From the NCBI GenBank assembly GCA_002415895.1, contig DIAV01000202.1, positions 967-16,048 on the forward strand: a stretch of DNA of 15,082 nt, in the 5' to 3' direction. This document shows positions 1 through 6,747 of the stretch, piece after piece. The position numbers and the translations under genes are program-made. Positions within the stretch are counted from its first letter, which is position 1. Every line of letters begins with the position of its first letter. This stretch comes from Anaerolineales bacterium UBA5069 (GTDB lineage Bacteria; Chloroflexota; Anaerolineae; Caldilineales; Caldilineaceae). The notes under the pieces were generated by a model that had not been told where the DNA came from, did not search any database, and worked only from the letters and a program-made list of their open reading frames with translations.

Positions 1-24
1 GCCTCGACCATGCATGGTCGAGGC
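1..24 (-). terminator. Palindromic hairpin downstream of tRNA-Asn
   Basis: A perfect 24-base palindrome with 10-base arms around TGCA starts at the window edge, 25 bases past the 3' end of the tRNA-Asn gene in its direction of transcription. Any T-run on the minus strand would lie outside the window, so the terminator call rests on the stem and its position only. It could also terminate a plus-strand gene ending to the left. Confidence 0.5.
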
Positions 25-49
25 GCTTTCTGCCCGCTGTTCAGCGTGT

Positions 50-125
50 TGGCTCCCCGGGTTGGACTCGAACCAACAACATTTCGGTTAACAGCCGAAT
101 GCTCTGCCGATTGAGCTACCGAGGA
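50..125 (-). tRNA. tRNA-Asn (anticodon GUU)
   Basis: Read on the minus strand this is a complete 76-base cloverleaf. The acceptor arm TCCTCGG pairs with CCGGGGA with one G-U pair, followed by discriminator G and an encoded CCA. The D arm is GCTC/GAGC. The anticodon arm TTCGG/CCGAA holds the loop CTGTTAA with anticodon GTT. The T arm GTTGG/CCAAC encloses TTCGAGT. The fold and anticodon identify it as asparagine tRNA, and it resembles the E. coli tRNA-Asn sequence. It has its own promoter upstream at 174-202. Confidence 0.97.
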
Positions 126-135
126 ATATTCACTT

Positions 136-171
136 GTCTCGTGGCCCGCGCCGTGCACAGGCCACGAAGAC
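136..171 (-). promoter_or_regulatory. Hairpin in the tRNA-Asn 5' leader
   Basis: On the minus strand GTCTTCGTGGCC pairs with GGCCACGAGAC, with one bulged base and a 13-base GC-rich loop. The hairpin fills most of the region between the predicted transcription start (about 167) and the mature 5' end at 125. It may guide processing of the precursor 5' leader. It is not a terminator, because no T-run follows it. Confidence 0.4.
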
Positions 172-173
172 AA

Positions 174-202
174 AGTCTACCAGCAGGGGCCGCACTTGTC
201 AA
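174..202 (-). promoter_or_regulatory. Sigma-70-type promoter of tRNA-Asn
   Basis: On the minus strand a perfect -35 TTGACA (197-202) is followed after 17 bases by TAGACT (174-179). The -10 is preceded by TGG, which gives an extended -10. The predicted start is near 167, about 40 bases before the tRNA. The rest of the gap between the sugar operon and the tRNA (203-283) holds a short CGCGCG stem at 219-238 and no gene that I can see. Confidence 0.7.
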
Positions 203-283
203 AACCTATTCCCCACATACGCGCGCGAGCACGCGCGTTTTCCTCGCGCCACAGTGTCACGAGGCTTTGCAGAGTTTCACGCT

Positions 284-1318
284 TCACTCGCTTGTTGTCA
301 CCTTGCCCATGCGTGCGAACTGGCCCGGTACCATGCCAAAGGAGCGTGCCAGGTGGTAGGCGAGGATATGCACAGGCACGATCTCTGCAATCGGGGCAAT
401 GTCGGCGTCCAGCGCGGGCAGCGCCACGTGGCCGGCGCGCGGGTCGGGGTTGGTGGGCCCCACAACGACGACGCGCACGCTCAGATCCAGCAGGTCGCGC
501 ACCAGCCGTTCCGTCAACTGCTGCGTATTGCTATGGGGCAGAAAAACGAGCGTCGGCCAACCCGGGCCCGTTGCCTCAATCGGGCCGTGGCGAAACTCGC
601 CGCAATTCATGCCCTCGGTGAAGATATGGGTCGATTCCTTGAGGATCAGCGCGCCGTTGGCCGCCGTCGCCATTGAGGGCCCGCGTGCCAGCAGCATGAG
701 CCGCGTGTCGATCTGGAGGGCGTCAAGCAGCTGTGCGCCCACGGCTTCATGGTTTTGCAGCACCTGTGCAACGGCCTCGATCGCTGCGTCCAGCCCTGCC
801 CGTGTGCGCGCCATGTCCTCACCTGCCAGCGCTGTGCCAATCAGCGCCAGCGCGGCCAGGGTGCCGGTGTAAGTTTTGGAGGAAACGGTAGCCTCGGTCC
901 CGGCATTGAAGGCAAAGGGGAAATCGGCCAAACGCGACACCGCATCATCGCCGCGATTCGTGAGCGAGAGAATGGTCGCTTGACCGTGCCACCGTTCGGC
1001 CACGTTGACAGTCTCCACGCTTTCGCCTGATTGGGTCGCCAGAATCAGCAGCGTCGAAGGGGTCAGCACGCCCCCGCGCGCGTGCAGAAGTTCGGCCGCG
1101 TTAATGCCAAAGGCCGCCTTGCCGTTGCGATTTAGCCGCACCAGCAGCGGCTCGCCTGCGGAGTAGGAGCCACCCATGCCACTAAATACGATGCGATCAA
1201 TGTCTCCCGATTCAATACGGCGGCGAATCGGCGCCAGTTGATCCTCAACCTGGGCAAGACTGTTGACCGCACGCCGGATCGCCTCGGGTTGTTCAAGAAT
1301 TTCATCAATGAATGCCAT
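284..1318 (-). CDS. SIS-domain sugar isomerase/deglycase (GlmS/FrlB-like)
   Basis: This 344-residue protein has two SIS (sugar isomerase) domains and resembles the C-terminal isomerase half of GlmS and the FrlB/FraB deglycases, which have about the same length. Visible motifs are SGMGGSYSAGEP (46-57), TQSGES (95-100), SSKTYTGTL (146-154) and LKEST...FRHGP. Glu228 and His244 are 16 residues apart, as are the catalytic pair in GlmS and FraB. There is no glutaminase domain, so it is not GlmS itself. The family acts on phosphosugars or phosphosugar-amines in the cytoplasm. It is the last gene of the operon and starts 7 bases after the ROK kinase stop, with only a weak ribosome site. With the kinase upstream, it likely converts a phosphorylated import product to a glycolytic hexose phosphate. 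Substrate unknown: an amino sugar 6-phosphate deaminase or an Amadori-product deglycase are both possible. Confidence 0.88.
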   Translation of the reverse strand: MAFIDEILEQPEAIRRAVNSLAQVEDQLAPIRRRIESGDIDRIVFSGMGGSYSAGEPLLVRLNRNGKAAFGINAAELLHARGGVLTPSTLLILATQSGESVETVNVAERWHGQATILSLTNRGDDAVSRLADFPFAFNAGTEATVSSKTYTGTLAALALIGTALAGEDMARTRAGLDAAIEAVAQVLQNHEAVGAQLLDALQIDTRLMLLARGPSMATAANGALILKESTHIFTEGMNCGEFRHGPIEATGPGWPTLVFLPHSNTQQLTERLVRDLLDLSVRVVVVGPTNPDPRAGHVALPALDADIAPIAEIVPVHILAYHLARSFGMVPGQFARMGKVTTSE

Positions 1319-1325
1319 TTAGGTC

Positions 1326-2345
1326 TCAAAGCCTTTCGTTTTGGTCTGGAAAACTACGGTCAAGCAGGGCGCGCACTGCACCCGCCACGCCGGCGTTCAA
1401 TCCCAACTCTGCCGGCAGAATGCGCAGATCATGGACGGGCACATAGAAGTTCAGGCTGCGCACGGCAGCTTCGATGGTCGGCAAAAAGAGATCGAAACTG
1501 CGCATGACACCGCCGCCCAGCACAATGTGATCAGGAGAGAAGGCCAGCGTCAGGCTGCGCGCCATAGCCCCCAGCGCCCACGCCGCGCGCTGGATGGCTG
1601 CCTGCGCCAACGCATCGCCATCGCGCGCAGCTTCGGCAATCGTACGCGCTTCCAACTGCTCCGCATCACCATCGACACGCGCCGGCAGGCTGCTCGCGGC
1701 CAGATCGGGATGTGCTCGCACCCAGCGCACCATGGCCGTTGCCGAAGCCAACGACTCAACGCAGCCATGCACGCCACAATAGCAAAGCGGCCCGGTGGGA
1801 TCCACCTGCATGTGGCCCACTTCACCGGCCATGCCATTCGCACCCACATGCAGATGGCGGTCCACAACCAGCGCGCCCCCCACACCGGTGCCAACGGTGA
1901 TATAGATCAGCGTGCGTGCCAAATGACCTGCGCCCAGCCACAGCTCGCCCAATGCCGCCACGTGGGCATCGTTTTCGAGCACGCAAGGCACATGCAGCGC
2001 GCCCTGCAGTGCCTCCGTAATCGGTACATCGTCCCATGTGGGCAATGTAAACGGGTTCTGAATACGCCCGCGCAGGCGATCGATGGGACCCGTGGAGCCG
2101 ACGCCCACACCGGCCAGAGTGCGTCCCCCGCTTTGCTGTTGCAGGGTGTCAATCAAGGCAAGAATGCGGCGGATGCCGTCATCGCCGCCGCGCGCGGCAA
2201 GCGTAGGCCCGCCGGTGCGCGCCAGCAGCGTGCCATCCGGCGTAAAACTGGCCGCAGCAATGTTGGTGCCACCGATGTCAATGCCCACAAGAAGGCTCTG
2301 CGCGTCCAGCGTGGCACTCGGTGCGTCAGTATGTACGCTGAACAT
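1326..2345 (-). CDS. ROK-family sugar kinase
   Basis: This 339-residue protein is a ROK kinase, a cytoplasmic enzyme that phosphorylates a hexose or amino sugar with ATP. It shows the phosphate-binding DIGGTN (23-28), the LENDAH segment with the likely catalytic Asp126, GEVGH (174-178), the structural zinc motif CYCGVHGC (Cys188, Cys190, Cys195, with His178 as the probable fourth ligand), and the late adenosine loop IVLGGGV (274-280). No N-terminal helix-turn-helix precedes the kinase domain, so it is an enzyme rather than a NagC/XylR-type repressor. The start is the ATG 5 bases after the permease stop, with AAGGG upstream. Regulation is probably through the GntR gene at the head of the operon. 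Family members phosphorylate glucose, N-acetylglucosamine, N-acetylmannosamine, fructose or allose, and the sequence alone does not decide which. Confidence 0.92.
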   Translation of the reverse strand: MFSVHTDAPSATLDAQSLLVGIDIGGTNIAAASFTPDGTLLARTGGPTLAARGGDDGIRRILALIDTLQQQSGGRTLAGVGVGSTGPIDRLRGRIQNPFTLPTWDDVPITEALQGALHVPCVLENDAHVAALGELWLGAGHLARTLIYITVGTGVGGALVVDRHLHVGANGMAGEVGHMQVDPTGPLCYCGVHGCVESLASATAMVRWVRAHPDLAASSLPARVDGDAEQLEARTIAEAARDGDALAQAAIQRAAWALGAMARSLTLAFSPDHIVLGGGVMRSFDLFLPTIEAAVRSLNFYVPVHDLRILPAELGLNAGVAGAVRALLDRSFPDQNERL

Positions 2346-2350
2346 GCCGG

Positions 2351-3211
2351 TTATCCCTTGACCGCCCCGCTGGTGAGCCCGCTCACAATGTAGCGCTGGA
2401 AGACAATCGCCAGAACGATTGGAGGAATAGCGGCCAGCACGCCCGCCGTGGCCATGGCCGTATAGTCGACGGCATAGCGACCTGTAAACTCGGCAATGGC
2501 CACCGGAACAGTCTTTGCATCACGGCTCGTAAAGAGGAGTGCAATAAAGAACTCATCCCACGCCAGCAGGAAGGCGAAGATGGTGGTAGAGACCAGGCCC
2601 GGCCCGGAAATTGGCAGAATAATGCGCAGCATGGCCCCAATACGCGAGCAGCCGTCGATGCGCGCGGCTTCTTCCAATTCAAGAGGAATGGTGCGGAAGA
2701 AGGAGATCATGATCCAAATCACAAAGGGGAGAGTAAAGGAAAGGTAGAGCAGAACCAGCACCGTGCGCGTATCCAGCAACCCGCGCGCCGAAGCAATGAT
2801 GTAGAGCGGAATGACAATTGAAAGCCCGGGCAACATGCGTGTGCCCAGGACGGCGACCAGCAGTACGTTGGTGCCCGGGAAACGAATGCGCGCGAAGGCA
2901 TAGGCCGCCATGGTGCCAACGACAAGGCTGATCAGCGTGACAGCCGAGGCAACGACCAGGCTGTTGCCCATGGCGTAGAGAAACTCGCGTGCCGCCGGGG
3001 GTGCATCCGGCCCGCCAAAGAGAATGTTGGCGTAGTTCGCGAAGGTGACCTGCGTGGGGATCCAGTGCGGCGGAACGGCAAGCAATTCGGCGCGCGTGGA
3101 AATGCTCGAGATGAAAAGCCACAGGATCGGTGCGTAGATGAGAAAGAGCAGCAGCAGCGTCAGTGAGATCAGCAGGATGCGCTGCAGCAGGTTTCGGCGG
3201 TGCGCGATCAT
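2351..3211 (-). CDS. Carbohydrate ABC transporter permease, MalG type
   Basis: This 286-residue inner-membrane protein has about six hydrophobic segments (near residues 10-34, 82-106, 114-138, 150-172, 204-224 and 253-272). The EAA loop that docks onto the ATPase is EEAARIDG (180-187) followed by ILP. Length and layout fit the CUT1 MalG/AraQ family, the second permease of a sugar importer. I place the start at the ATG at 3211, not at an in-frame ATG 36 codons earlier that would overlap the preceding gene. The chosen ATG lies 4 bases after that gene's stop and has GGAG 7 bases upstream. It pairs with the MalF-type permease and the binding protein. No ATPase gene is present in the operon. Confidence 0.93.
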   Translation of the reverse strand: MIAHRRNLLQRILLISLTLLLLFLIYAPILWLFISSISTRAELLAVPPHWIPTQVTFANYANILFGGPDAPPAAREFLYAMGNSLVVASAVTLISLVVGTMAAYAFARIRFPGTNVLLVAVLGTRMLPGLSIVIPLYIIASARGLLDTRTVLVLLYLSFTLPFVIWIMISFFRTIPLELEEAARIDGCSRIGAMLRIILPISGPGLVSTTIFAFLLAWDEFFIALLFTSRDAKTVPVAIAEFTGRYAVDYTAMATAGVLAAIPPIVLAIVFQRYIVSGLTSGAVKG

Positions 3212-3215
3212 GGGG

Positions 3216-4157
3216 CTACTCCGCGAGGTCCGGTGAAGAGAGCAGGCGCATATAGACAAGCGCGGCCACCAGCACAAATGCCGAAACAATAAACGATAAG
3301 GCCGCACCGCTGCCCACATGGAGATAGCTGAAGGTCTCCAGATAACTGAGGTACGAGATGGTCATTGTGCCCGCCGCAGGACCGCTGCGTGTGATGATGT
3401 AGATGATGTCGAAGACGCGGAAGGCCTCCACGGTGCGCACCACAAGCACCACCAGGAGTGCCGGGCGCAACAACGGCATGGTAATGCGCCAGAAGCGCTG
3501 CCAGGCGGTGGCGCCGTCAATCGCGGCGGCCTCGTGCAGTTCAGCGGGGTGTGTGGCCAGCGCCGCCTGGATGATGAGCGCCACAAAGGGGACGCTATGC
3601 CAGACGTCCGCCACGATCACCAGGTTCATCGCGCGCCAGGGCTGGATGAGCCAGGGCACATACTTCTCGATGACACCCAGTTGATAGAGAAGCCCGTTGA
3701 GCGCACCGTAGTCGGCGTTGTAAATCCAGCGCCATATCGTGCCGTTGACAATCGTGGGCACCGCCCACGGGATGATCAGGCTGATGCGCAGGAATCGCCA
3801 GCCAAACTCATGGGCATTGATCAGCAGCGCGATTCCAATGCCCAATACAATCTCCGCCCCCACCGAAATGACAGTGAAGTAGGTCGTGCGCCCAATCGTC
3901 TCCCAGAAGGCCCCGTCGCGCATGAATCCGATATAGTTGCCCAGCCCCACAAATTCGCGCGCGTCGGGGGCTGTCAGTGAACTGTCATAAAAGCTGATGA
4001 AGAAGGTCTCGATTAAGGGGTAGAGCACCACGCCCAGGATGACAACCAGGCTGGGAAGAATGAGCGCCCACGCCACTGCGGCGTCGCGCGTGCGCGTGGA
4101 AGCAATCCATCTGCGGGGCGGGGGTGACGCTGAAGGTGCTGCTGCAAGCTCACTCAT
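3216..4157 (-). CDS. Carbohydrate ABC transporter permease, MalF type
   Basis: This 313-residue inner-membrane protein has six likely membrane segments, the first at about residues 28-55. The EAA loop is HEAAAIDG (208-215) followed by RITMPLLRP. The shape is that of the UgpA/MalF family, the first permease of a CUT1 sugar importer, without the long periplasmic insert of E. coli MalF. The cytoplasmic N-terminus is rich in Ala, Pro and Arg. The ATG at 4157 has AAGG 9 bases upstream. A hairpin lies in the 60-base gap after the binding-protein gene, so this gene is probably made in smaller amounts than the lipoprotein. It works with the MalG-type permease just downstream. Confidence 0.93.
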   Translation of the reverse strand: MSELAAAPSASPPPRRWIASTRTRDAAVAWALILPSLVVILGVVLYPLIETFFISFYDSSLTAPDAREFVGLGNYIGFMRDGAFWETIGRTTYFTVISVGAEIVLGIGIALLINAHEFGWRFLRISLIIPWAVPTIVNGTIWRWIYNADYGALNGLLYQLGVIEKYVPWLIQPWRAMNLVIVADVWHSVPFVALIIQAALATHPAELHEAAAIDGATAWQRFWRITMPLLRPALLVVLVVRTVEAFRVFDIIYIITRSGPAAGTMTISYLSYLETFSYLHVGSGAALSFIVSAFVLVAALVYMRLLSSPDLAE

Positions 4158-4171
4158 GGGATGCGCCTTCG

Positions 4172-4203
4172 AAAAGGGCTGGGGACCTTAAGGCCCCCAG
4201 CCC
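4172..4203 (-). terminator. Intra-operon hairpin (partial terminator)
   Basis: On the minus strand GGGCTGGGG pairs perfectly with CCCCAGCCC around a loop holding the palindrome CCTTAAGG, and TTTT follows the stem. It starts 14 bases after the stop of the binding-protein gene and ends 14 bases before the permease start. Such stems in sugar ABC operons stabilise the binding-protein mRNA or stop most transcripts there, giving excess binding protein over permease. The T-run is short, so read-through is expected. Confidence 0.7.
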
Positions 4204-4217
4204 GTGTGGTGCAATGG

Positions 4218-5561
4218 CTACTTGGTCTGCATCTCCACAATCTTCGCCGCCGCGTCATCCAACGCCTCTTGCGGTGTCTTTGATCCACTCAGCGCTTCCT
4301 GAATGGCGATCTGCATGGCCAGCGAGGCCTCCGTATAGTAGGGGACCTTGGGACGCACGTGCGAGAAGGGGAACTGCTCTTTGAACATGGGCACTGTCAC
4401 CGGGTTCGACGGATTGATCGCAAGCAGGGCATCCAGTTCGGGGCCATCCGCATAGGCTGTCTGCCACATAGGCAGCAGGTGCGCCGAATACTTGGTCTGC
4501 ACAGGCTTCGAGGTCAGATACTTGACATACTCCCAGGCCAGGTCCTTGTTGGGCGATTTGTCAACGACAGCAAAGCCCATCGAGCCGTCAATCGTGGCGC
4601 TGGCGGTGCCCGCGTCCTTGGCTGCCTGGAATGCCGGCATCAGGGCCATGCCCACCTTACCCGTAATCAACGATTCGTCGGCGTTGTTCTGCGCCATGTC
4701 GTACATATAGACCCAGTTGCTGGCAAAGGCCACCTTGCCCTGCGAGAAGACGTTGCGCACATCTTCCTCAACCGACGAGATGGAAGCCGGGTTGGAGGTG
4801 CCGTCGGCAATGCTGTTGACCATCCAGGTCAACGCCTCGACGCCCTTCCCCTGGTTGAAGACGGGCTTGGCATCGACATCAAACAGTTCGCCGCCATTGC
4901 CGAAAACAAGCGTTACATAGTCGCAGATCGCTGCTTCGGCCTGCGCCCATGACCAGGTTGTCGGATAGTCGACCAGGCCCTTTTCGACCATCACCTTGCC
5001 CATGGCGGTCAGTTCTTCCCACGTGGTGGGTGGCGCATCAAAGCCTGCGGCGGCGAGGATTTCTGTATTGTAAAAGAAATACTTCTGGTCCAGCAGCCAC
5101 GGCATGCCGTAGATTTTGCCGCCCACGGTGCTGATCTCCCATGCCGCCGGGAAGATTTCATTCTTGGTGGTTTCATCCACGCGATCGGTGGCATCAAGCA
5201 GCCAGCCTGCGTCGGCAAACTGTGCAAACCAGATGTCATCAACCAGGACAACATCATAGGCTGGATTGTCGCCCGAAACTGAAGTGACGATCTTGTCATG
5301 TAGTGCGTCGTAGGCCACGTATGTCAGTTCAACCTTGGCTTCGGGATGAGCCGCATTGAACTCGGCGGCAATTGCATCCATTTCCTCAGGGGTGGGCCCT
5401 GCCTGTTGCATCGTCAATACACGGATGGGCGTGACTGCCCCCGCCTCCGGCGCAGTCGCCTGAGGGGCGGCAGCCGGTACGCATGCGGCCAGCAAAACTG
5501 CGGCCATGATCAGCAGGGCCAACATCCAGCCGCCGGCCCGGGGCTTCAGAGACTTTCGCAT
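4218..5561 (-). CDS. Sugar ABC transporter solute-binding lipoprotein
   Basis: This 447-residue extracellular binding protein belongs to the family-1 (MalE/UgpB type) group. It starts with MRKSLKPRAGG, then a hydrophobic signal segment ending in a lipobox LAAC with Cys27, so it is predicted to be lipid-anchored outside the membrane. An Ala/Pro/Thr linker follows. The early motif AAEFNAAHPEAKVELTYV and the later SYDVV-like PAYDVVLVDDIWFAQFADAG are typical of the fold, as is the WEYVKYLTSKPVQTKY segment near the end. I chose the ATG at 5561 because AGGAGGA lies just upstream and the signal peptide then begins correctly. A start 15 codons earlier is possible but puts residues before the signal. 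The gene follows the regulator by 65 bases and precedes the two permeases. It binds the imported sugar, whose identity is not readable from the sequence. Confidence 0.94.
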   Translation of the reverse strand: MRKSLKPRAGGWMLALLIMAAVLLAACVPAAAPQATAPEAGAVTPIRVLTMQQAGPTPEEMDAIAAEFNAAHPEAKVELTYVAYDALHDKIVTSVSGDNPAYDVVLVDDIWFAQFADAGWLLDATDRVDETTKNEIFPAAWEISTVGGKIYGMPWLLDQKYFFYNTEILAAAGFDAPPTTWEELTAMGKVMVEKGLVDYPTTWSWAQAEAAICDYVTLVFGNGGELFDVDAKPVFNQGKGVEALTWMVNSIADGTSNPASISSVEEDVRNVFSQGKVAFASNWVYMYDMAQNNADESLITGKVGMALMPAFQAAKDAGTASATIDGSMGFAVVDKSPNKDLAWEYVKYLTSKPVQTKYSAHLLPMWQTAYADGPELDALLAINPSNPVTVPMFKEQFPFSHVRPKVPYYTEASLAMQIAIQEALSGSKTPQEALDDAAAKIVEMQTK

Positions 5562-5626
5562 CAGTTCCTCCTGCTCAAGAAGAATGGGTGGATAGGAATA
5601 GTACACACGACTGTAATTTCAGCCCT

Positions 5627-6412
5627 TCAGGGCAAGACAACCCCAAAGCTGCGGATAGAGGCTGTAGGTGACCCACCCTCTGCCGCTGTCAACTGGCCCT
5701 GATGGACATAATACCGAGAACGCGACTGAGGAGCGACAGTGTCGGTGAATTCGACGGGAATGGGCCCTGCTTTGAAGACTACTGTCTCCAGGTGCAGTGC
5801 CAGGGCGCCTGCTTCGACGCCGAGATGGATTGCATCCTGCGCCAGCACGAGCATTGGCTCGATGATTTCGTGGGCCTCAACCAGGGGCGTGCCATAGCCT
5901 TCAACAATCAACTTGTAGAGGGACCCCTGCTGCGTCCAGTCGACGGTGGGTAGACCGGGAAAGAGGGCCAGCGGCAGATAGCAGTGCTCGAGCATCAGGG
6001 GTACGCCATTGGCAAGGCGCACGCGTTTGAGGACGAAGATCGGATCGCCGGCCCGCATTTCAAGCGCGCGCGCCACAGTTTCACCGGCGAGGGTGGCGTG
6101 CGCTTCAAGCACGCGATCGCTTGGGAAGAGACCGCGCCGCCGCATCTCCTGCGAGAAGGAGGTGAGTTGGGCGAGGTCGCGCTCGAGACGAGGGGCAACA
6201 ACGAACGTCCCTTTGCCCGCAATGCGCTCGACCAGTCCGTCCGCTGCAAGATCTAGCACGGCACGCCGCACCGTAATGCGGCTGACACCGAAAGCAGCAC
6301 TGAGTTCTGCTTCAGTCATCAACTGGAAGCCAGGGGCAAACTCGCCCGAGAGGATCTGGCTGCGAAGTTGTTCGCGAATTCTGAAGTAGAGTGGAACCGC
6401 GTCACGCGTCAT
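5627..6412 (-). CDS. GntR-family regulator, HutC/UTRA subfamily
   Basis: This 261-residue transcription regulator has an N-terminal winged helix-turn-helix (about 8-72: PLYFRIREQLRSQILSG, then TEAELSAAFGVSRITVRRAV, then the wing GKGTFV) and a C-terminal UTRA ligand-binding domain (about 95-236). HutC-type members such as FrlR and NagR usually repress a neighbouring catabolic operon until a sugar phosphate binds. It is the first gene of the operon and reads into the binding-protein gene, so it probably regulates itself and the transporter. I chose the ATG at 6412. A TTG at 6436 in the same frame would add 8 residues. Neither start has a convincing ribosome site. Confidence 0.92.
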   Translation of the reverse strand: MTRDAVPLYFRIREQLRSQILSGEFAPGFQLMTEAELSAAFGVSRITVRRAVLDLAADGLVERIAGKGTFVVAPRLERDLAQLTSFSQEMRRRGLFPSDRVLEAHATLAGETVARALEMRAGDPIFVLKRVRLANGVPLMLEHCYLPLALFPGLPTVDWTQQGSLYKLIVEGYGTPLVEAHEIIEPMLVLAQDAIHLGVEAGALALHLETVVFKAGPIPVEFTDTVAPQSRSRYYVHQGQLTAAEGGSPTASIRSFGVVLP

Positions 6413-6457
6413 TGTGGTTGACGGACATGGTGACAAGCAAGGAAAAAGCAGAAGTAA

Positions 6458-6473
6458 GTTATATCATTATATC
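6458..6473 (-). repeat. AT-rich 8-base direct repeat, possible regulator site
   Basis: On the minus strand GATATAAT is followed at once by GATATAAC, a 7-of-8 tandem repeat in otherwise GC-rich DNA. It contains a perfect -10 hexamer TATAAT (6466-6471). It sits 46 bases upstream of the GntR start, where an operator of a self-regulating repressor would be expected. The link to GntR is inference. Confidence 0.4.
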
Positions 6474-6481
6474 TTTTCACA

Positions 6482-6510
6482 AGGGTATCACACGGCATGT
6501 GGGTTGTCAA
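6482..6510 (-). promoter_or_regulatory. Candidate promoter of the sugar operon
   Basis: On the minus strand a perfect TTGACA (6505-6510) is followed after 17 bases by TACCCT (6482-6487), preceded by TGA as an extended -10. A second choice is TATAAT at 6466-6471 with a weak -35 GTGTGA. TTGACA and TATAAT are too far apart (33 bases) to act together. One of the two probably starts the gntR-to-SIS transcript. Confidence 0.45.
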
Positions 6511-6544
6511 CGCTGAATTTTGCTTCAGGTGTTGCGCTACAGCT

Positions 6545-6645
6545 ACGTAGCGGGAGGCTTCCAGCCCTTGGTTTTCCGACAACCGTCTCCACGCTGTACG
6601 CAGGCGGTGATCAAAAAGCGGAGGGCTGGACGCCCCCCGCTACGT
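6545..6645. repeat. 101-base imperfect inverted repeat, MITE/REP-like
   Basis: The arms 6545-6568 and 6622-6645 are 24 bases each and match in inverted orientation with two mismatches; both ends read ACGTAGCGGG going inward. The 53 bases between them hold no open frame of note. The right arm doubles as the rpoD terminator. The element occupies the gap 6437-6747 between the sugar operon and rpoD. The rest of that gap holds only the operon promoter and about 100 bases after rpoD with no gene that I can see. A small mobile or dispersed repeat is the likeliest origin. Confidence 0.55.
6612..6641 (-). terminator. Intrinsic terminator of rpoD
   Basis: On the minus strand AGCGGGGGGC pairs with GCCCTCCGCT (ten pairs including one G-U) around the loop GTCCA, and TTTTT follows directly. 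This is a textbook Rho-independent terminator about 107 bases past the rpoD stop. It would separate rpoD from the sugar operon promoter downstream. Confidence 0.85.
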
Positions 6646-6747
6646 GATTTGCATCTCCCTTTGCGCCCACCGAGTGCGCGGCTCGCAGGCCCCACGCACC
6701 TCATCTGCAAGCGGGCGTCTTCCGCCGCGTCGCGCAAAAGCGCATAT

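Noticed and set aside
219..241. ACGCGCG/CGCGCGT stem followed by TTTT on the plus strand, as a terminator
   Set aside because: No plus-strand gene ends here, and on the minus strand the sugar operon would read the stem without a T-run. It may be chance in CG-alternating DNA.
1341..2393. Long plus-strand open frame opposite the ROK kinase
   Set aside because: It has no domain and is antisense to a kinase with all of its motifs intact. No ribosome site or promoter supports it.
5598..5603. TACTAT as a separate promoter for the binding-protein gene
   Set aside because: There is no usable -35 at 16-18 bases, and the regulator gene upstream is only 65 bases away on the same strand.
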